45,233 bases of DNA from CAYGUK01 sp964352985 (GTDB lineage Bacteria; Pseudomonadota; Gammaproteobacteria; JAHCLG01), in assembly GCA_964352985.1 (NCBI GenBank), contig CAYGUK010000023.1:1-45233 (forward strand), in the 5' to 3' direction. Below the pieces are notes generated by a model. It had not been told where the DNA came from and made no database searches. It saw only the letters and a list, made by a program, of their open reading frames with translations. Shown in pieces: positions 10,801 to 19,300 of the stretch. The stretch's first letter is position 1. Each line of letters begins with the position of its first letter. The position numbers and the translations under genes were made by a program.

Positions 10801-13800
10801 TATTGATGCAATGTTTATCTTCAGGTGCAACGAGTAGTATAGATATAACAATTTTACAAAATGAATATGAATTAATTGAACGTTACATTTCAAAAAAACA
10901 ACAAGCAATATGTGTTGTTTTTGTTGTAGCACATTCATTTGATGCTATTGATCAAGCAGGCGATATTGAAGAACAAGCGTTCGCTTTATTACGAAAAGCC
11001 AGTCACATTATTATCAGACAATCTTTAGAAAATACGGATTTAATTTCAGATTTTGATCTTTGTCAATTTTTACTCAGTTATCAAGATTATTTAATTGATT
11101 GTGATAATGCAGAAATATTATTGGTGTTCCAACAGTTATTGGCACACGTCATAAAAAATCGGCCGAATCTTGTTTATAGCTTGCTTCATCAGTTTGATCC
11201 TAATTTAACGAGTAAACTTTTATCTCACACCATGGCAGGAATGTCGCATTCTTCAAGGCACGAAGTTTTAATGGTTGAGGCTGGTGAGGTTGAAGATTAC
11301 TGCTCAAAAATACAAACCAATGAAAATTATCATGAATATTTTAGTGATCATAAGACGCACTTACTCTGTGTGCGTAACTTAATAAAAGGAAGTTCAGACC
11401 TCACTGTTATTGTCGATGCAGATTCAGCAGCAGATGTGCCACCTTATAGCTGGTATTTATATACCCGTGATAAATTTGGCAACATCGTTCAAGGCTATTT
11501 AGTGCTAGATGAGAATAGAAAATGTTTAATCACAGTAAAAGATAGAATAACAGGCCGAAGTATTACTTATAATTTCACCCGAATCGCCCGCGAGTTAAAT
11601 AGAAAACTTCCGACTGAACCTCAAGAATCAACATTTACCCCCGACATTACTCATGGCGATGTTGAAAGGGAAGTGACGCGAATACATCGCACAACAGGCG
11701 ATCCAACTCGAGCTTATCGCGAAGATTGCCAGTGTATATTTTCTTCACTTTTCGATTTTGCGACTAAACAGAAAATAACCGAGTCAACCACAGACACCTT
11801 AATTACGCAAATGTCTACCGATGTTTTAGATAAATATCCTAAGGCTTGCGAAGTTGTGTTAACAGAATTAATACATAAAGCACCCGTCTATAATGCTGAA
11901 AAAGTAAATCAACTTAAACAAGAATTAGCTGAAATAACAACACGTATTGCAGCGTTATCAGCTGAACAAGACGCATTAAAAAGAAGTTTACAATTAAAAA
12001 AAGAAGCCTTAGAAAAAACCATAAAAGAAAGCGAAGCAAAATCTGCTGAATTAATAACATTAAGGCAAGAAATTGATGCCCTCGCACCAACCAGTGATGA
12101 ATATCAACAAAAAAGACAGCAAATCACAGCAATATTAATGTCTGAAGTCTTTGTGGGAATTTGGATTCAACGATTTTTACTTAGCCCAAGAATTGTGAGC
12201 ATGTTGGGTAGTCAAGAATTTATTAGACTCATTGAAGAATATAAACTCGTTAGTCGATTTTTAAAACATGATCAATATGAAGAATTAAAAACTACTATGC
12301 AAAGATTAATGGCTGAAATTGCAGAAGAAACTGATACAGAGCAATTAAAACAATTACATAAGAAATTAGCACATGTAAAACGGTCTCTCGATCATATTCG
12401 AGACTATAGAACCGATGACGTGACAAGAATAATTCTCAAACAATTGCAATTAGATATTTTAGTAGATAAAAGTAGTTCCAATAGTGAATTACAACAAGCT
12501 GCTTTGCGAGCAGAAAGTATTGTCGCTAATTATATTCAACAACAGTTAACCGAACAATTTGCAAATCGCTTATGTAATACTATATTTCGTTGGTTAAGAG
12601 GAAATCCCTATTGTGGTGATATCAGTAAAATGGAGCAATCATGGTTTCAACGCTTAGTGGAATATATCCCGCATGATCAATTTATCGCAAAAGACTTACG
12701 AGATGTTGAATCAAGAGGCACTTTGGTTATCCATCTCCTTTATGATGAAGATGGTATTTGTGTCGGCGAATTATCAGCCAGTGGTGAAATACAATGGCAT
12801 GAAAACCATGGTTCCACCAAAGTGGGTGTCGGTGCAAGTTTATATCATGCCCCACCTAAAAGAGGTGGTAACCGCGTCGGACAAGTCCAACACAGTGGAT
12901 CAGCAGAACTTGAAACCGTATTTGTTCCAAGCACAACCATAAACTTATTGTTATATGCGCCAATTGATGAATTATTACAAGCTGAATCAAGAGCAAACTT
13001 ATTTTCAATCTTACCAAGAATGATTGCTTCATTAATTGGTGAAAGTGAGGAAGAAGTTCGCGCAATGCTAGGATTAGGACCTACCGAAATGGTCAGGATC
13101 CCTAATGATCAAACTAATTTGTTAATTAGTTATATGTTACAACTAGATCAATTATCTGAATTTTACTCACTATTATTTGGAGCAGGTGAAGATGATTATG
13201 AAGATATTGATCTTAAGAAAAAATGGTTAACAAAAGCCGTTATTTATCGCTTATTAGGTCGTGGACATGCCTCACAAGATCGCTATCCAATCAGTAAGGA
13301 TACAGCGCTTGCACTTGCAACTTATCATGATACCGATGAGTTAATTGCAGTCATAAAATTTTATATCAAGGGCGATGACGAAGCTTCACTAAGTGCAAAA
13401 ATGCTGCTTAAACATATGTTAATCCAAGAAAAGCACGCGGCTGCTTTTACCGCTGATATCGATAATTGCAATGCATTGTTTAATCTATTGCAAAACGATA
13501 AATTAAATTTATCGGTAGACGAGATTTTAGAATGGTTGCCTTATATTAGTAATCCGATGCTTCGTCAAATTTTATATGTTGATATACTTTGTAAATTAGA
13601 TGATGTCGATGAAAATAGTGATCAATATATTAACGCACTTAACCTTTCTTTTATTACCGATCTAATGTTATCGCGCTTACCACAAAAGGTTTGTTTAAAA
13701 TTATTATCATTGGTAACAAGCTATCGTTCTTTAACTGAAAGTCAATTAACTATTTTATTTATAAACGCTTTTGCCGGAAACACTGATAACATGATTGAAT

Positions 13801-15887
13801 TTATCAAAAATTTTATTTCTAATCATCAACATCACCCCTATTTTACCAATGCGTTTTCTTTATTTTTTAGCCATTATAATACACAAACATGGAAAGCAAT
13901 TCATTTACTGTCACAACGAGCTCGCGATGATTTAGTCGACATCATCATGCATGAACCTGCGCTTTCAAAAATGGTCTCGGATAATGTCGGTAAATATACT
14001 ATGTTTACTGAATTTAAAGATGATGTAAAACAATTAATTCAAAAAGTTGCTGAATCATTTGATCAAGAATATGATCCTAAAACAGATATTGCAAAATTAT
14101 TTTCTGAAGAAAAATTGTTTTATTGGGTGAAAAGATATTTCTCTGAATCTCAATTTCATCGAGAAGATGTTGCTATTTTATTAGCCAATGCCTTACTAAA
14201 ATTCTTAAACACTGATAGAGAAACCATTTTAAGTTCTCTTACTCGTGAAAATTTAAGATTAATTTTACTACTAAGCCAAGATCCGTATTTTATAAGTATT
14301 ATAAAAAACAAATATCCTATTTTACCCACATTATTTGAGTTATTGATCGATCAAGCAGCAAATAAAAGCTATGTAGATATATTCTATACTGATGTAAATG
14401 AAAAAAATCTCAAAACATTTTCACTGTCATTTGCACAAACTTCTTTTAGTGCCTCACCTAAGGAATGGGTTGGTGCTTGGAATGCTGCGGAGTGGGGAAA
14501 CTTCACGGCCTTTGATTATTTTGTCTATAAGGCGGGGAGTGGTGGAAATACCGAAGGTCTGAATACTTTACAAGATTTATTAATGCATTATATGCTTTCG
14601 TTGAAAATGAAGCCCGATAGTCAATCATTATTCCGACTCTCGACATTAATGAATAATAATAGCGTCCATAATAATACGCGATATGCTATTTTATACACGC
14701 TGCTTCATCCTGATATTTTTGAATCAATTACAAAAGATGTTTTGATAGAAATGCTTGCTTTTAATCATGAAAAAGTATTTCAAGTTTTATTATTACAAAA
14801 ACGGTTTGATGATTTCGATAAACTTGCTAAAATTTATGAACAAGAAATTCAATCTAGTCTTAGTGTTAGAGCAAATCAATTTTTTGGTAATTGGGAGAAT
14901 GTTTCTAATGCATTTACACGAGCTAAATTAGAATGTGAAACAGAAAAAGATATAGAAAGTGAAGATGAAAAAACTGGCAGGGATAAAAAAAGCTGGTGGA
15001 GTTTACGAGCATGGTGGCGTCATCGCTATATGCGCTATCAAAAATATAATAATAACGTTTGGTGGTGGGCAGGAATTAAAGCATGTTTACCATTAATTTG
15101 CTATCCACCTAAAAGAGAATATGCTCAAAGCGGTAATATAGTAAGAAAACCTGTATATATTAAAATGGTTGAATTTCATCAGCCTAAAGATACTGAAACA
15201 CAGATAGAACAAACTGATCATAATGATAGCCAATCAAAGATTGAAGCAAGCTTGGATATGCCCGTATCAGATGTGGATGACTCACCATTAGAAAATGACG
15301 CTTTTTTAGAGCGATTAGGAAACTTGAAACACGGAAATGCTGATGAAACAACTATCGTCAGTTTATATCGTGATCGATTGCAATACATTATTGATAAAAT
15401 CGCAAATGAACCTGAAGATATTATATTAAGGCAAGAGCTTCAAACATTTATTGAAAAAATTCGAACTGACTTATTAGTGAAAAATGTAAAACAATTATTA
15501 GAACCCATTAAACATCTTATTGAAGAAAATGACGCCTTACTATTACAAGCGGAAATGATAGCCCTTTATGAAAAATATAAAGAGCAAGATATTTTTACTC
15601 GTGATGTTACTGCGCTCTCCGCAAATCTTACGATAATCGAAATTTCACAAGATATGTTAGTTGATTTGCGCCAGTTTATCTCTCTTTTTGATCAAGCAAA
15701 AATTCTTAAGGCTAAACAAAGTCATTTATCTTCAGAAAGTGTTCACGTTTATGAAACAGTTGTTATGAGGTGTGATAAAGCACAAGAATTTGTAAGACAT
15801 AATTTAGGTGATAAACTTGTTGCTGCAAATGAAAGTGAACATGAACCAAGTGTGTCTATAGAATGCCGTCTCTCAGATCGAAGCTGA
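4830..15887 (+). CDS. Giant protein of unknown function, about 3685 residues (candidate secreted effector)
   Basis: A single frame of 11 kb without a stop in AT-rich DNA shows strong coding selection. I prefer the ATG at 4830 (MAITLFGLQSG), which sits 6 bases behind ttgagg, over the upstream TTG at 4818. I do not recognise the family. Most of the chain is leucine- and isoleucine-rich helical sequence of alpha-solenoid character with no signal peptide. Departures from this are a His-rich patch at about 1811-1845 (HQSHGGVNHNG, QCHHASEEAA), a beta-rich island at about 2185-2250, a charged coiled coil at about 2358-2432, and a second beta-rich, glycine-containing island at about 2625-2700 (LYDEDGICVGELSASGEIQW). 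A tryptophan/arginine cluster with WWW lies at about 3389-3428, and the acidic tail ends NESEHEPSVSIECRLSDRS. The gene stands alone, convergent with the repeat-protein operon. Size, solitary context and the acidic tail suggest an exported effector, as inference only. A toxin or cytoskeletal scaffold is possible. Confidence 0.9.
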   Translation: MAITLFGLQSGFPHIQRISAEERARFLQYSDIDSLPECLQSAFSGKSDFSESEFKALFESDVVAEAISHAKKSEKSQQDLEILLSFFLNLIDSAIKLQQATAFLVIVKILNEMSQLSILYDSYINNFVHYLQDAQLNDEQIIELLGKAETVFGPNLLEVFKRGIASYGTNFHALHATLKFAKAKNNVALINTLFRLIPSNDEAQIINFLQQLGVDYLNSHLSDLIFVSKAQRNAQKLAAIRKYVSQVIPTIDTDRDESINFLVSCINCYGADGVKAINIKNPVILNKVIFKVFKETDSKSLALKNFDLLLPIIKSLFLTEQTEESFHQLLTNLYNACKKDQRKITQLMITLCSTDNKFIHLDHWLDWPMLDDNELSFFIVNCQWQDHSVLLPLLSKIKNDELRRETLESVAKKQFNLELIFTKVVNQIIEFYNTNNAEIANDYLKQKIEANRSLGLEKQFLINLFETLSLIVDKTNSIKSIIIVLETTLPALIPLEQFNFQIMTLLRYSEKQDLSDSIENLTKKYIEVFGYDKFNQLLFQTANHKENCITYLPIIVDIYVTNNQYHKLLDLLLNLPLLTLTGLQNATSGLTHSQIYSLLVNLKENYLKYKATENFDLLNTLLAHQLTVSESSKTDLQSHLVQYSGKQIVENSGQAFLTPRYALEILHSPAAFLALGAKIKRLRSHAGRGNRLIPIIFMATQIDDFNIYIADIVKNLILHCAKDGVERENLYQLILSLREFENSLPTAQADKVKNFVRQVESELYYQLASKEERQPIEKNREHYHYSRAGTDPLINILKDNALFTERSAFAVQRLTINLAKIVGERTRNRDKNMPPLVSSFSKMLSVNPSLIDVFFNTQYCSVEMLIRVLRYVKNEAHVNILGIMLGNIISMDTDQADEYLQEMIKQFCSNLLSANKLVIDEVVKTLLRHPRFSFALEKFKVSAIYFQYIDNLLKRLPLEFIIEAEHLNTLLDTFASHASKLAGRYKYQYINSIILNLNELIIRINHLSTADQMKYFNSLYQHKLFKDPDVFAYLLVHHGKFHLNAKILFGILNSQQTDIDTKKNVLRVLANNHLNFTISVDALPEFATWLAECKDVELSKTFQLRVISSIVSSISKAKPLTMDTSHPAFQTLITLLKSHPAFKAYILEERQIKNTNTLAEILIKACDTTHGNISLITELFDALSGREIVILLNQADQNIQHPATVSHIYRDILLQYLLSEDALQARSSDDLESLFQYCRKNDLLPILQTWLKKILDNEAVIPFELSKHLSLFSDYLLSDAELLIYFAKFTGEKKLLIAEIIVKRATEEADVDVSLFVKLFDSIKSISDFYAIIKSATPKAHQKILEALITHLSDEELTFSEWFNNLTQDEDLSEVISLSDAKIQCVLFLIQHSVDKLLVQELSHYIDNYDHDFFYNSLQRAIYELIANAVKDNLEIKPNTVLYKYCLQLLSSSTLLKKYRIDQATIQYLYQFIEVDDICDIQHDLKLEVETAKSVNCLFGPFQFSDQIAEALTSCRWFQRLPLINLGLFRVLDCLDFDSIAEFGDEQVELSDEMQTMFINFNQIQANSLGLLLTRETTLSECLALIEILDLDNADFTTIEANIKKLEKLLNIIPTTPDLSTRLQAIFHSSKLNINTEEHQQAMADLLREIAGPLSDVYPQRTAPLLHGNIQLLMRHEDGKINCYIEHLFKHEQLLRYNLAVLLEQCLDAKLLEKLQSLDLFNIEAESNLEKILNVFKNIPPDKLARLLRHLKDDISKQTETAFTRMFLQTRRAWESVRQGIHQCQTFSQDAQSAMTNASILFFNTYGDKLPHQSHGGVNHNGVSVMTASDTSWITKQCHHASEEAASNLKLASEKQQLVAHALVEFYLAKIKYNPLTIDEQEILAKTLLSLNDFVKYINRLPQDILDKVLVLAEQQAEEAEQFNQLIESIYEKIIHSTGDIKELFNIFHEMELTDLLSLKSFFIEAHATQFSNLLELYLSWHESDTDFSVLLMQCLSSGATSSIDITILQNEYELIERYISKKQQAICVVFVVAHSFDAIDQAGDIEEQAFALLRKASHIIIRQSLENTDLISDFDLCQFLLSYQDYLIDCDNAEILLVFQQLLAHVIKNRPNLVYSLLHQFDPNLTSKLLSHTMAGMSHSSRHEVLMVEAGEVEDYCSKIQTNENYHEYFSDHKTHLLCVRNLIKGSSDLTVIVDADSAADVPPYSWYLYTRDKFGNIVQGYLVLDENRKCLITVKDRITGRSITYNFTRIARELNRKLPTEPQESTFTPDITHGDVEREVTRIHRTTGDPTRAYREDCQCIFSSLFDFATKQKITESTTDTLITQMSTDVLDKYPKACEVVLTELIHKAPVYNAEKVNQLKQELAEITTRIAALSAEQDALKRSLQLKKEALEKTIKESEAKSAELITLRQEIDALAPTSDEYQQKRQQITAILMSEVFVGIWIQRFLLSPRIVSMLGSQEFIRLIEEYKLVSRFLKHDQYEELKTTMQRLMAEIAEETDTEQLKQLHKKLAHVKRSLDHIRDYRTDDVTRIILKQLQLDILVDKSSSNSELQQAALRAESIVANYIQQQLTEQFANRLCNTIFRWLRGNPYCGDISKMEQSWFQRLVEYIPHDQFIAKDLRDVESRGTLVIHLLYDEDGICVGELSASGEIQWHENHGSTKVGVGASLYHAPPKRGGNRVGQVQHSGSAELETVFVPSTTINLLLYAPIDELLQAESRANLFSILPRMIASLIGESEEEVRAMLGLGPTEMVRIPNDQTNLLISYMLQLDQLSEFYSLLFGAGEDDYEDIDLKKKWLTKAVIYRLLGRGHASQDRYPISKDTALALATYHDTDELIAVIKFYIKGDDEASLSAKMLLKHMLIQEKHAAAFTADIDNCNALFNLLQNDKLNLSVDEILEWLPYISNPMLRQILYVDILCKLDDVDENSDQYINALNLSFITDLMLSRLPQKVCLKLLSLVTSYRSLTESQLTILFINAFAGNTDNMIEFIKNFISNHQHHPYFTNAFSLFFSHYNTQTWKAIHLLSQRARDDLVDIIMHEPALSKMVSDNVGKYTMFTEFKDDVKQLIQKVAESFDQEYDPKTDIAKLFSEEKLFYWVKRYFSESQFHREDVAILLANALLKFLNTDRETILSSLTRENLRLILLLSQDPYFISIIKNKYPILPTLFELLIDQAANKSYVDIFYTDVNEKNLKTFSLSFAQTSFSASPKEWVGAWNAAEWGNFTAFDYFVYKAGSGGNTEGLNTLQDLLMHYMLSLKMKPDSQSLFRLSTLMNNNSVHNNTRYAILYTLLHPDIFESITKDVLIEMLAFNHEKVFQVLLLQKRFDDFDKLAKIYEQEIQSSLSVRANQFFGNWENVSNAFTRAKLECETEKDIESEDEKTGRDKKSWWSLRAWWRHRYMRYQKYNNNVWWWAGIKACLPLICYPPKREYAQSGNIVRKPVYIKMVEFHQPKDTETQIEQTDHNDSQSKIEASLDMPVSDVDDSPLENDAFLERLGNLKHGNADETTIVSLYRDRLQYIIDKIANEPEDIILRQELQTFIEKIRTDLLVKNVKQLLEPIKHLIEENDALLLQAEMIALYEKYKEQDIFTRDVTALSANLTIIEISQDMLVDLRQFISLFDQAKILKAKQSHLSSESVHVYETVVMRCDKAQEFVRHNLGDKLVAANESEHEPSVSIECRLSDRS

Positions 15888-15928
15888 AAAATAATTAGTT
15901 TGTTTCGCACTATAATTTGATATACCGC

Positions 15929-15950
15929 CATTCCCGCATAAACGGGAATG
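15929..15950. repeat. REP-like palindrome between convergent genes
   Basis: cattcccg (15929-15936), the loop cataaa, and cgggaatg (15943-15950) form a perfect 8-base-pair stem. It sits in the 91-base gap where the giant gene and the minus-strand operon converge. The core resembles the widespread proteobacterial attcccgc-n-gcgggaat palindromes. It could also act as a weak bidirectional terminator, although no long T-run follows. Confidence 0.6.
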
Positions 15951-15978
15951 ACTTTAATAAATCATTTAATTAAACACA

Positions 15979-16305
15979 TTAAGATTTAGGAGATGAATCT
16001 TCAATCATTTTACGGGCAAGCAATAAATATTTAGACATAAAGTCGTAAATCACACCCGTAATTTCAGCCGCATCTTCAGCATAAAGTTCATCTAAATCTT
16101 TATCGCTTAATCCTGTTAAGGTACCAAGCGCATATTCCATTTGCTCATCTTCTTTTAATGATTGCATATGACGAAAATGTTTGTATTTTAAACGTTCTAC
16201 TTTTATCACATCTCGCGCAAAATCACTGGCCATTTCTTCTTTTTGATTTAAGTCAGGTAAAACGGTTGGGTAACTGAGTTTTACTTCTATTGTTTGATTA
16301 CTCAT
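15979..16305 (-). CDS. Small protein resembling phage tail assembly chaperones (Mu gp41/P2 gpE type)
   Basis: The 108-residue acidic, soluble protein has an N-terminal beta-like segment (IEVKLSYPTVLP), a central helix rich in Lys/Glu, and a C-terminal segment LTGLSDKDLDELYAEDAAEI. That last segment strongly resembles the GLS-x-DL-x-L-x-x-ED pattern of phage tail assembly chaperone proteins (the E/41/14 family). The match is by eye and covers only the C-terminal half. It starts 9 bases after an aggaga ribosome-binding site and 39 bases behind the repeat membrane protein, so the two are probably one operon. No other phage structural gene is present, so an active prophage is unlikely. A domesticated partner or chaperone for the upstream protein is one possible role (inference). 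Confidence 0.8.
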   Translation of the reverse strand: MSNQTIEVKLSYPTVLPDLNQKEEMASDFARDVIKVERLKYKHFRHMQSLKEDEQMEYALGTLTGLSDKDLDELYAEDAAEITGVIYDFMSKYLLLARKMIEDSSPKS

Positions 16306-16344
16306 AAATGGGTTCTCCTAAATGGGTAAAGTTTATATTAGTTT

Positions 16345-19300
16345 TTATGTTCTCATTGTTGGTGCTTTAAATAAGCTATGGCTTACTTGTGGTTCATAAT
16401 CAGCCATAGGCTTACTTTGTTTTTTAGAATCTGAAAGTAATGCACTATCTTCATCCCCATGTTCACCTAATTCTTGAGCTGGAATCCTCGATGACTCATC
16501 AACAGCTTCGGTCTTTCTTTTACTTTCTGCTTCCTCATATGCGAGATTAAATGCAGGAGGTCTACTATCCACTGAACCATGTGTATCAGCCATTTTCGAC
16601 CAAACTTTAAATTTAACCGCATCTGCGACTCGTGCCACAATTGCTCTTTCACTTTGATGTTTATAAGTATCAACTAATCCTAATTTAACACTTTCAAAAT
16701 GCGCAACAAAAAATCCTCTAACAGTTGCCTCATGCTTTTGTTCTTCAATATATTCTTCAAATTTAGCTGCAAACGCGTTAATCACTTTACTTGTAATACT
16801 TCTTATCCCTAGGCCAAAACAAATTCGAATATCTCTTTTCATGAAATACTGACGGCGTTGCCACCAATTACGTCGTTTTACGCTGTCGACGGCTTGATCA
16901 ATTTGCACCGCCCAATCTTCTGGATACATTTGTTTTGAACCAAGCTGAGTAGCATCATCAAAAGTAATATCGTCAAAACCAGTAAAAGGATTTAAGGTAT
17001 GCGATAAATCTTTAAAATATTGGCGCATGTCTTGGATTTCTTCATTGTCTGAATTAATTTGGCAACAATTTCCGCCAATGGTTAAACACCATCCGATTAA
17101 TTGTCCAATATTCACTAGGCGTCGAACGGCAAAGGTAGCCACAACCCCAGCGGCATATAAACCTGCACCAACAAGATAACTCACTCCACGAATTAAATTA
17201 TATCGAGTTAAAAATCGACTAGCGGGATCTAATTCAGCTGACTTGATAATGTTTTGATGAGGTTTTAGTGAATATAGTCTATGATCTTCACGATTATCAT
17301 TTGCAAATACTTTAGCAGTTACAATGCCACGTTCATAAATATTTGTTTTTGTTAAACCAATAAATCCTAAAATCAAACCCGCACCTTTCATCACAAATTG
17401 CGCGACACGAGTTAATAAGGCAACTTTGTTATACCAGGGGGTTTGTTGTTCTAGGGAGTCTAATTTTGTTTGATGATCATCAACTGTAAAATCTGTTCCA
17501 AAAACAAAGTTTGAAAACGTTTTAAATGAGGTTGAAAGTTGATGCCATGAATAAGCTGAAAAACCCAAAAAGCCTAGCGTCACTTTTGCAACATAACCAA
17601 GACCTGTAACCACGCCACCTACAAGCAACGCGGGAAGTGTAAAAATATTCAAGTAACGCAATGCTTTTTGAAGTATTCCTTGTTGTTGCCATTTTTCATC
17701 ATCTGTAATATTAAATAATGTTGTGCCAAATAAGCCGTCAGTAATGGAATTTAAATCGCGTTTAAATTGTCCCCAAGCGTGATAACTTAATCCCGTTAAA
17801 CTCATGATGCCAGTGACAACAGCACCAACTACATAAGTCACTCTGGGTAAAATCGCGATTTGATTGCAGAAACCTTTAATCCCTTCTTGTTCAGCGTGTT
17901 GAACTAATGCTTCTGTATCACCTGATACAAAATTTCTAAAGCCTTTCCAGGTTCTTGATAGCATATTGACGCCATAACTTGAAAAGCCTAAAGCTCGGCC
18001 TATTAAATTACCGACTTTCGTTACCGCTAACACGCCGCCAACAAACAACGTTCNNNNNNNNNNNNNNNNNNNNNNNNNNNNNNNNNNNNNNNNNNNNNNN
18101 NNNNNNNNNNNNNNNNNNNNNNNNNNNNNNNNNNNNNNNNNNNNNNNNNNNNNCAAAGTTAGTCCACATTCTCGATAGCATCGTGCCACCGTAACCCGAA
18201 AAACCTAATCCTCGACCTATTAAATTACCGACTTTCGTTACCGCTAACACGCCGCCAACAAACAACGTTCCGACGATATTCACTACATTAATATAGCGAA
18301 ATAGTTTTCTAAACAGGGTCGTGTTTTTATCCGTATCCCATTTTTCATCTGCGCTTGATGCTGCGTTCTCTCCACCAAAAATAAAATCATGAAGACTCTT
18401 CGCATTGCGTTTTAATTGGCCCACGCCGTGATAGCTTAAACCTAAAAATGCCAGTGTGCCGGTGACGATGGCACCGGCCGCATAAACGAGTCGAGGTAAC
18501 AATGACACGCGATTAAAAAATCCTTTGACGCCTTGTTGTTCTTCATGACCTGTTAATTCTTCTTGTTCACCCGTTAAGAAATTGCCAAAGTTAGTCCACA
18601 TTCTCGATAGCATCGTGCCACCGTAACCCGAAAAACCTAAACCACGACCAATAAATTCTCCGGCTTTAGTGAGTGCGACACCAATAACAGCAATCGGTGC
18701 CAAGATAACAAAAGATAAATTGCAATAGCGCATGGCTTTTTGCCACCACGTTTGCGCACCCCATTGTTCTCCTTGTGAAACACTAAATGTCTCAGTATCA
18801 AATGCCAGCGAAGTCATTTTATTAAATACGCGTTTCACTGACTCAATCGCATAGTAACTTCCAATTAACGCGACGACACCTGTGAGTGCTTGAATACCAA
18901 AATTAACTAATCTTAATAAATTAAATGTTCTAACAAATGACGTTAATCTAGTCCCTTGTTGATTAAGGAATTCATCTTCTTCTTCGTGGGCAATTTCGGC
19001 ACCTGATAAAAAATTCCAACAACTTTTTATGACGCGAGATGATCGACTATAAGCATGTGCTGAAAAACCTAACATACCGGAGACAGTAACTAACCCTGCA
19101 ATCCCACCACCAATAATATAACCGGGTAAACCAAAAAGATGCTCCATCGGTGCGATATCACGACCCTTTTGTTGTTCGCCATATCGTAACCGCCAATCAT
19201 CTTCGTGAGTGATATTATATCTATCTGTTCCTTGTGAAATATCTCGATAAACACTTGTTAAAGCATAATTAATAGGATAAGAGGCATTTAACCAACTGTC

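Noticed and set aside
18120..18189. Apparent start MARCYRECGLTL on the minus strand for the second half of the repeat gene
   Set aside because: It is an out-of-frame reading of repeat DNA created by the arbitrary gap length; the repeat register shows one gene starting at 19609.
17979..18194. Plus-strand frame running through the N gap
   Set aside because: Half of it is unknown bases, and the flanks are coding on the other strand.
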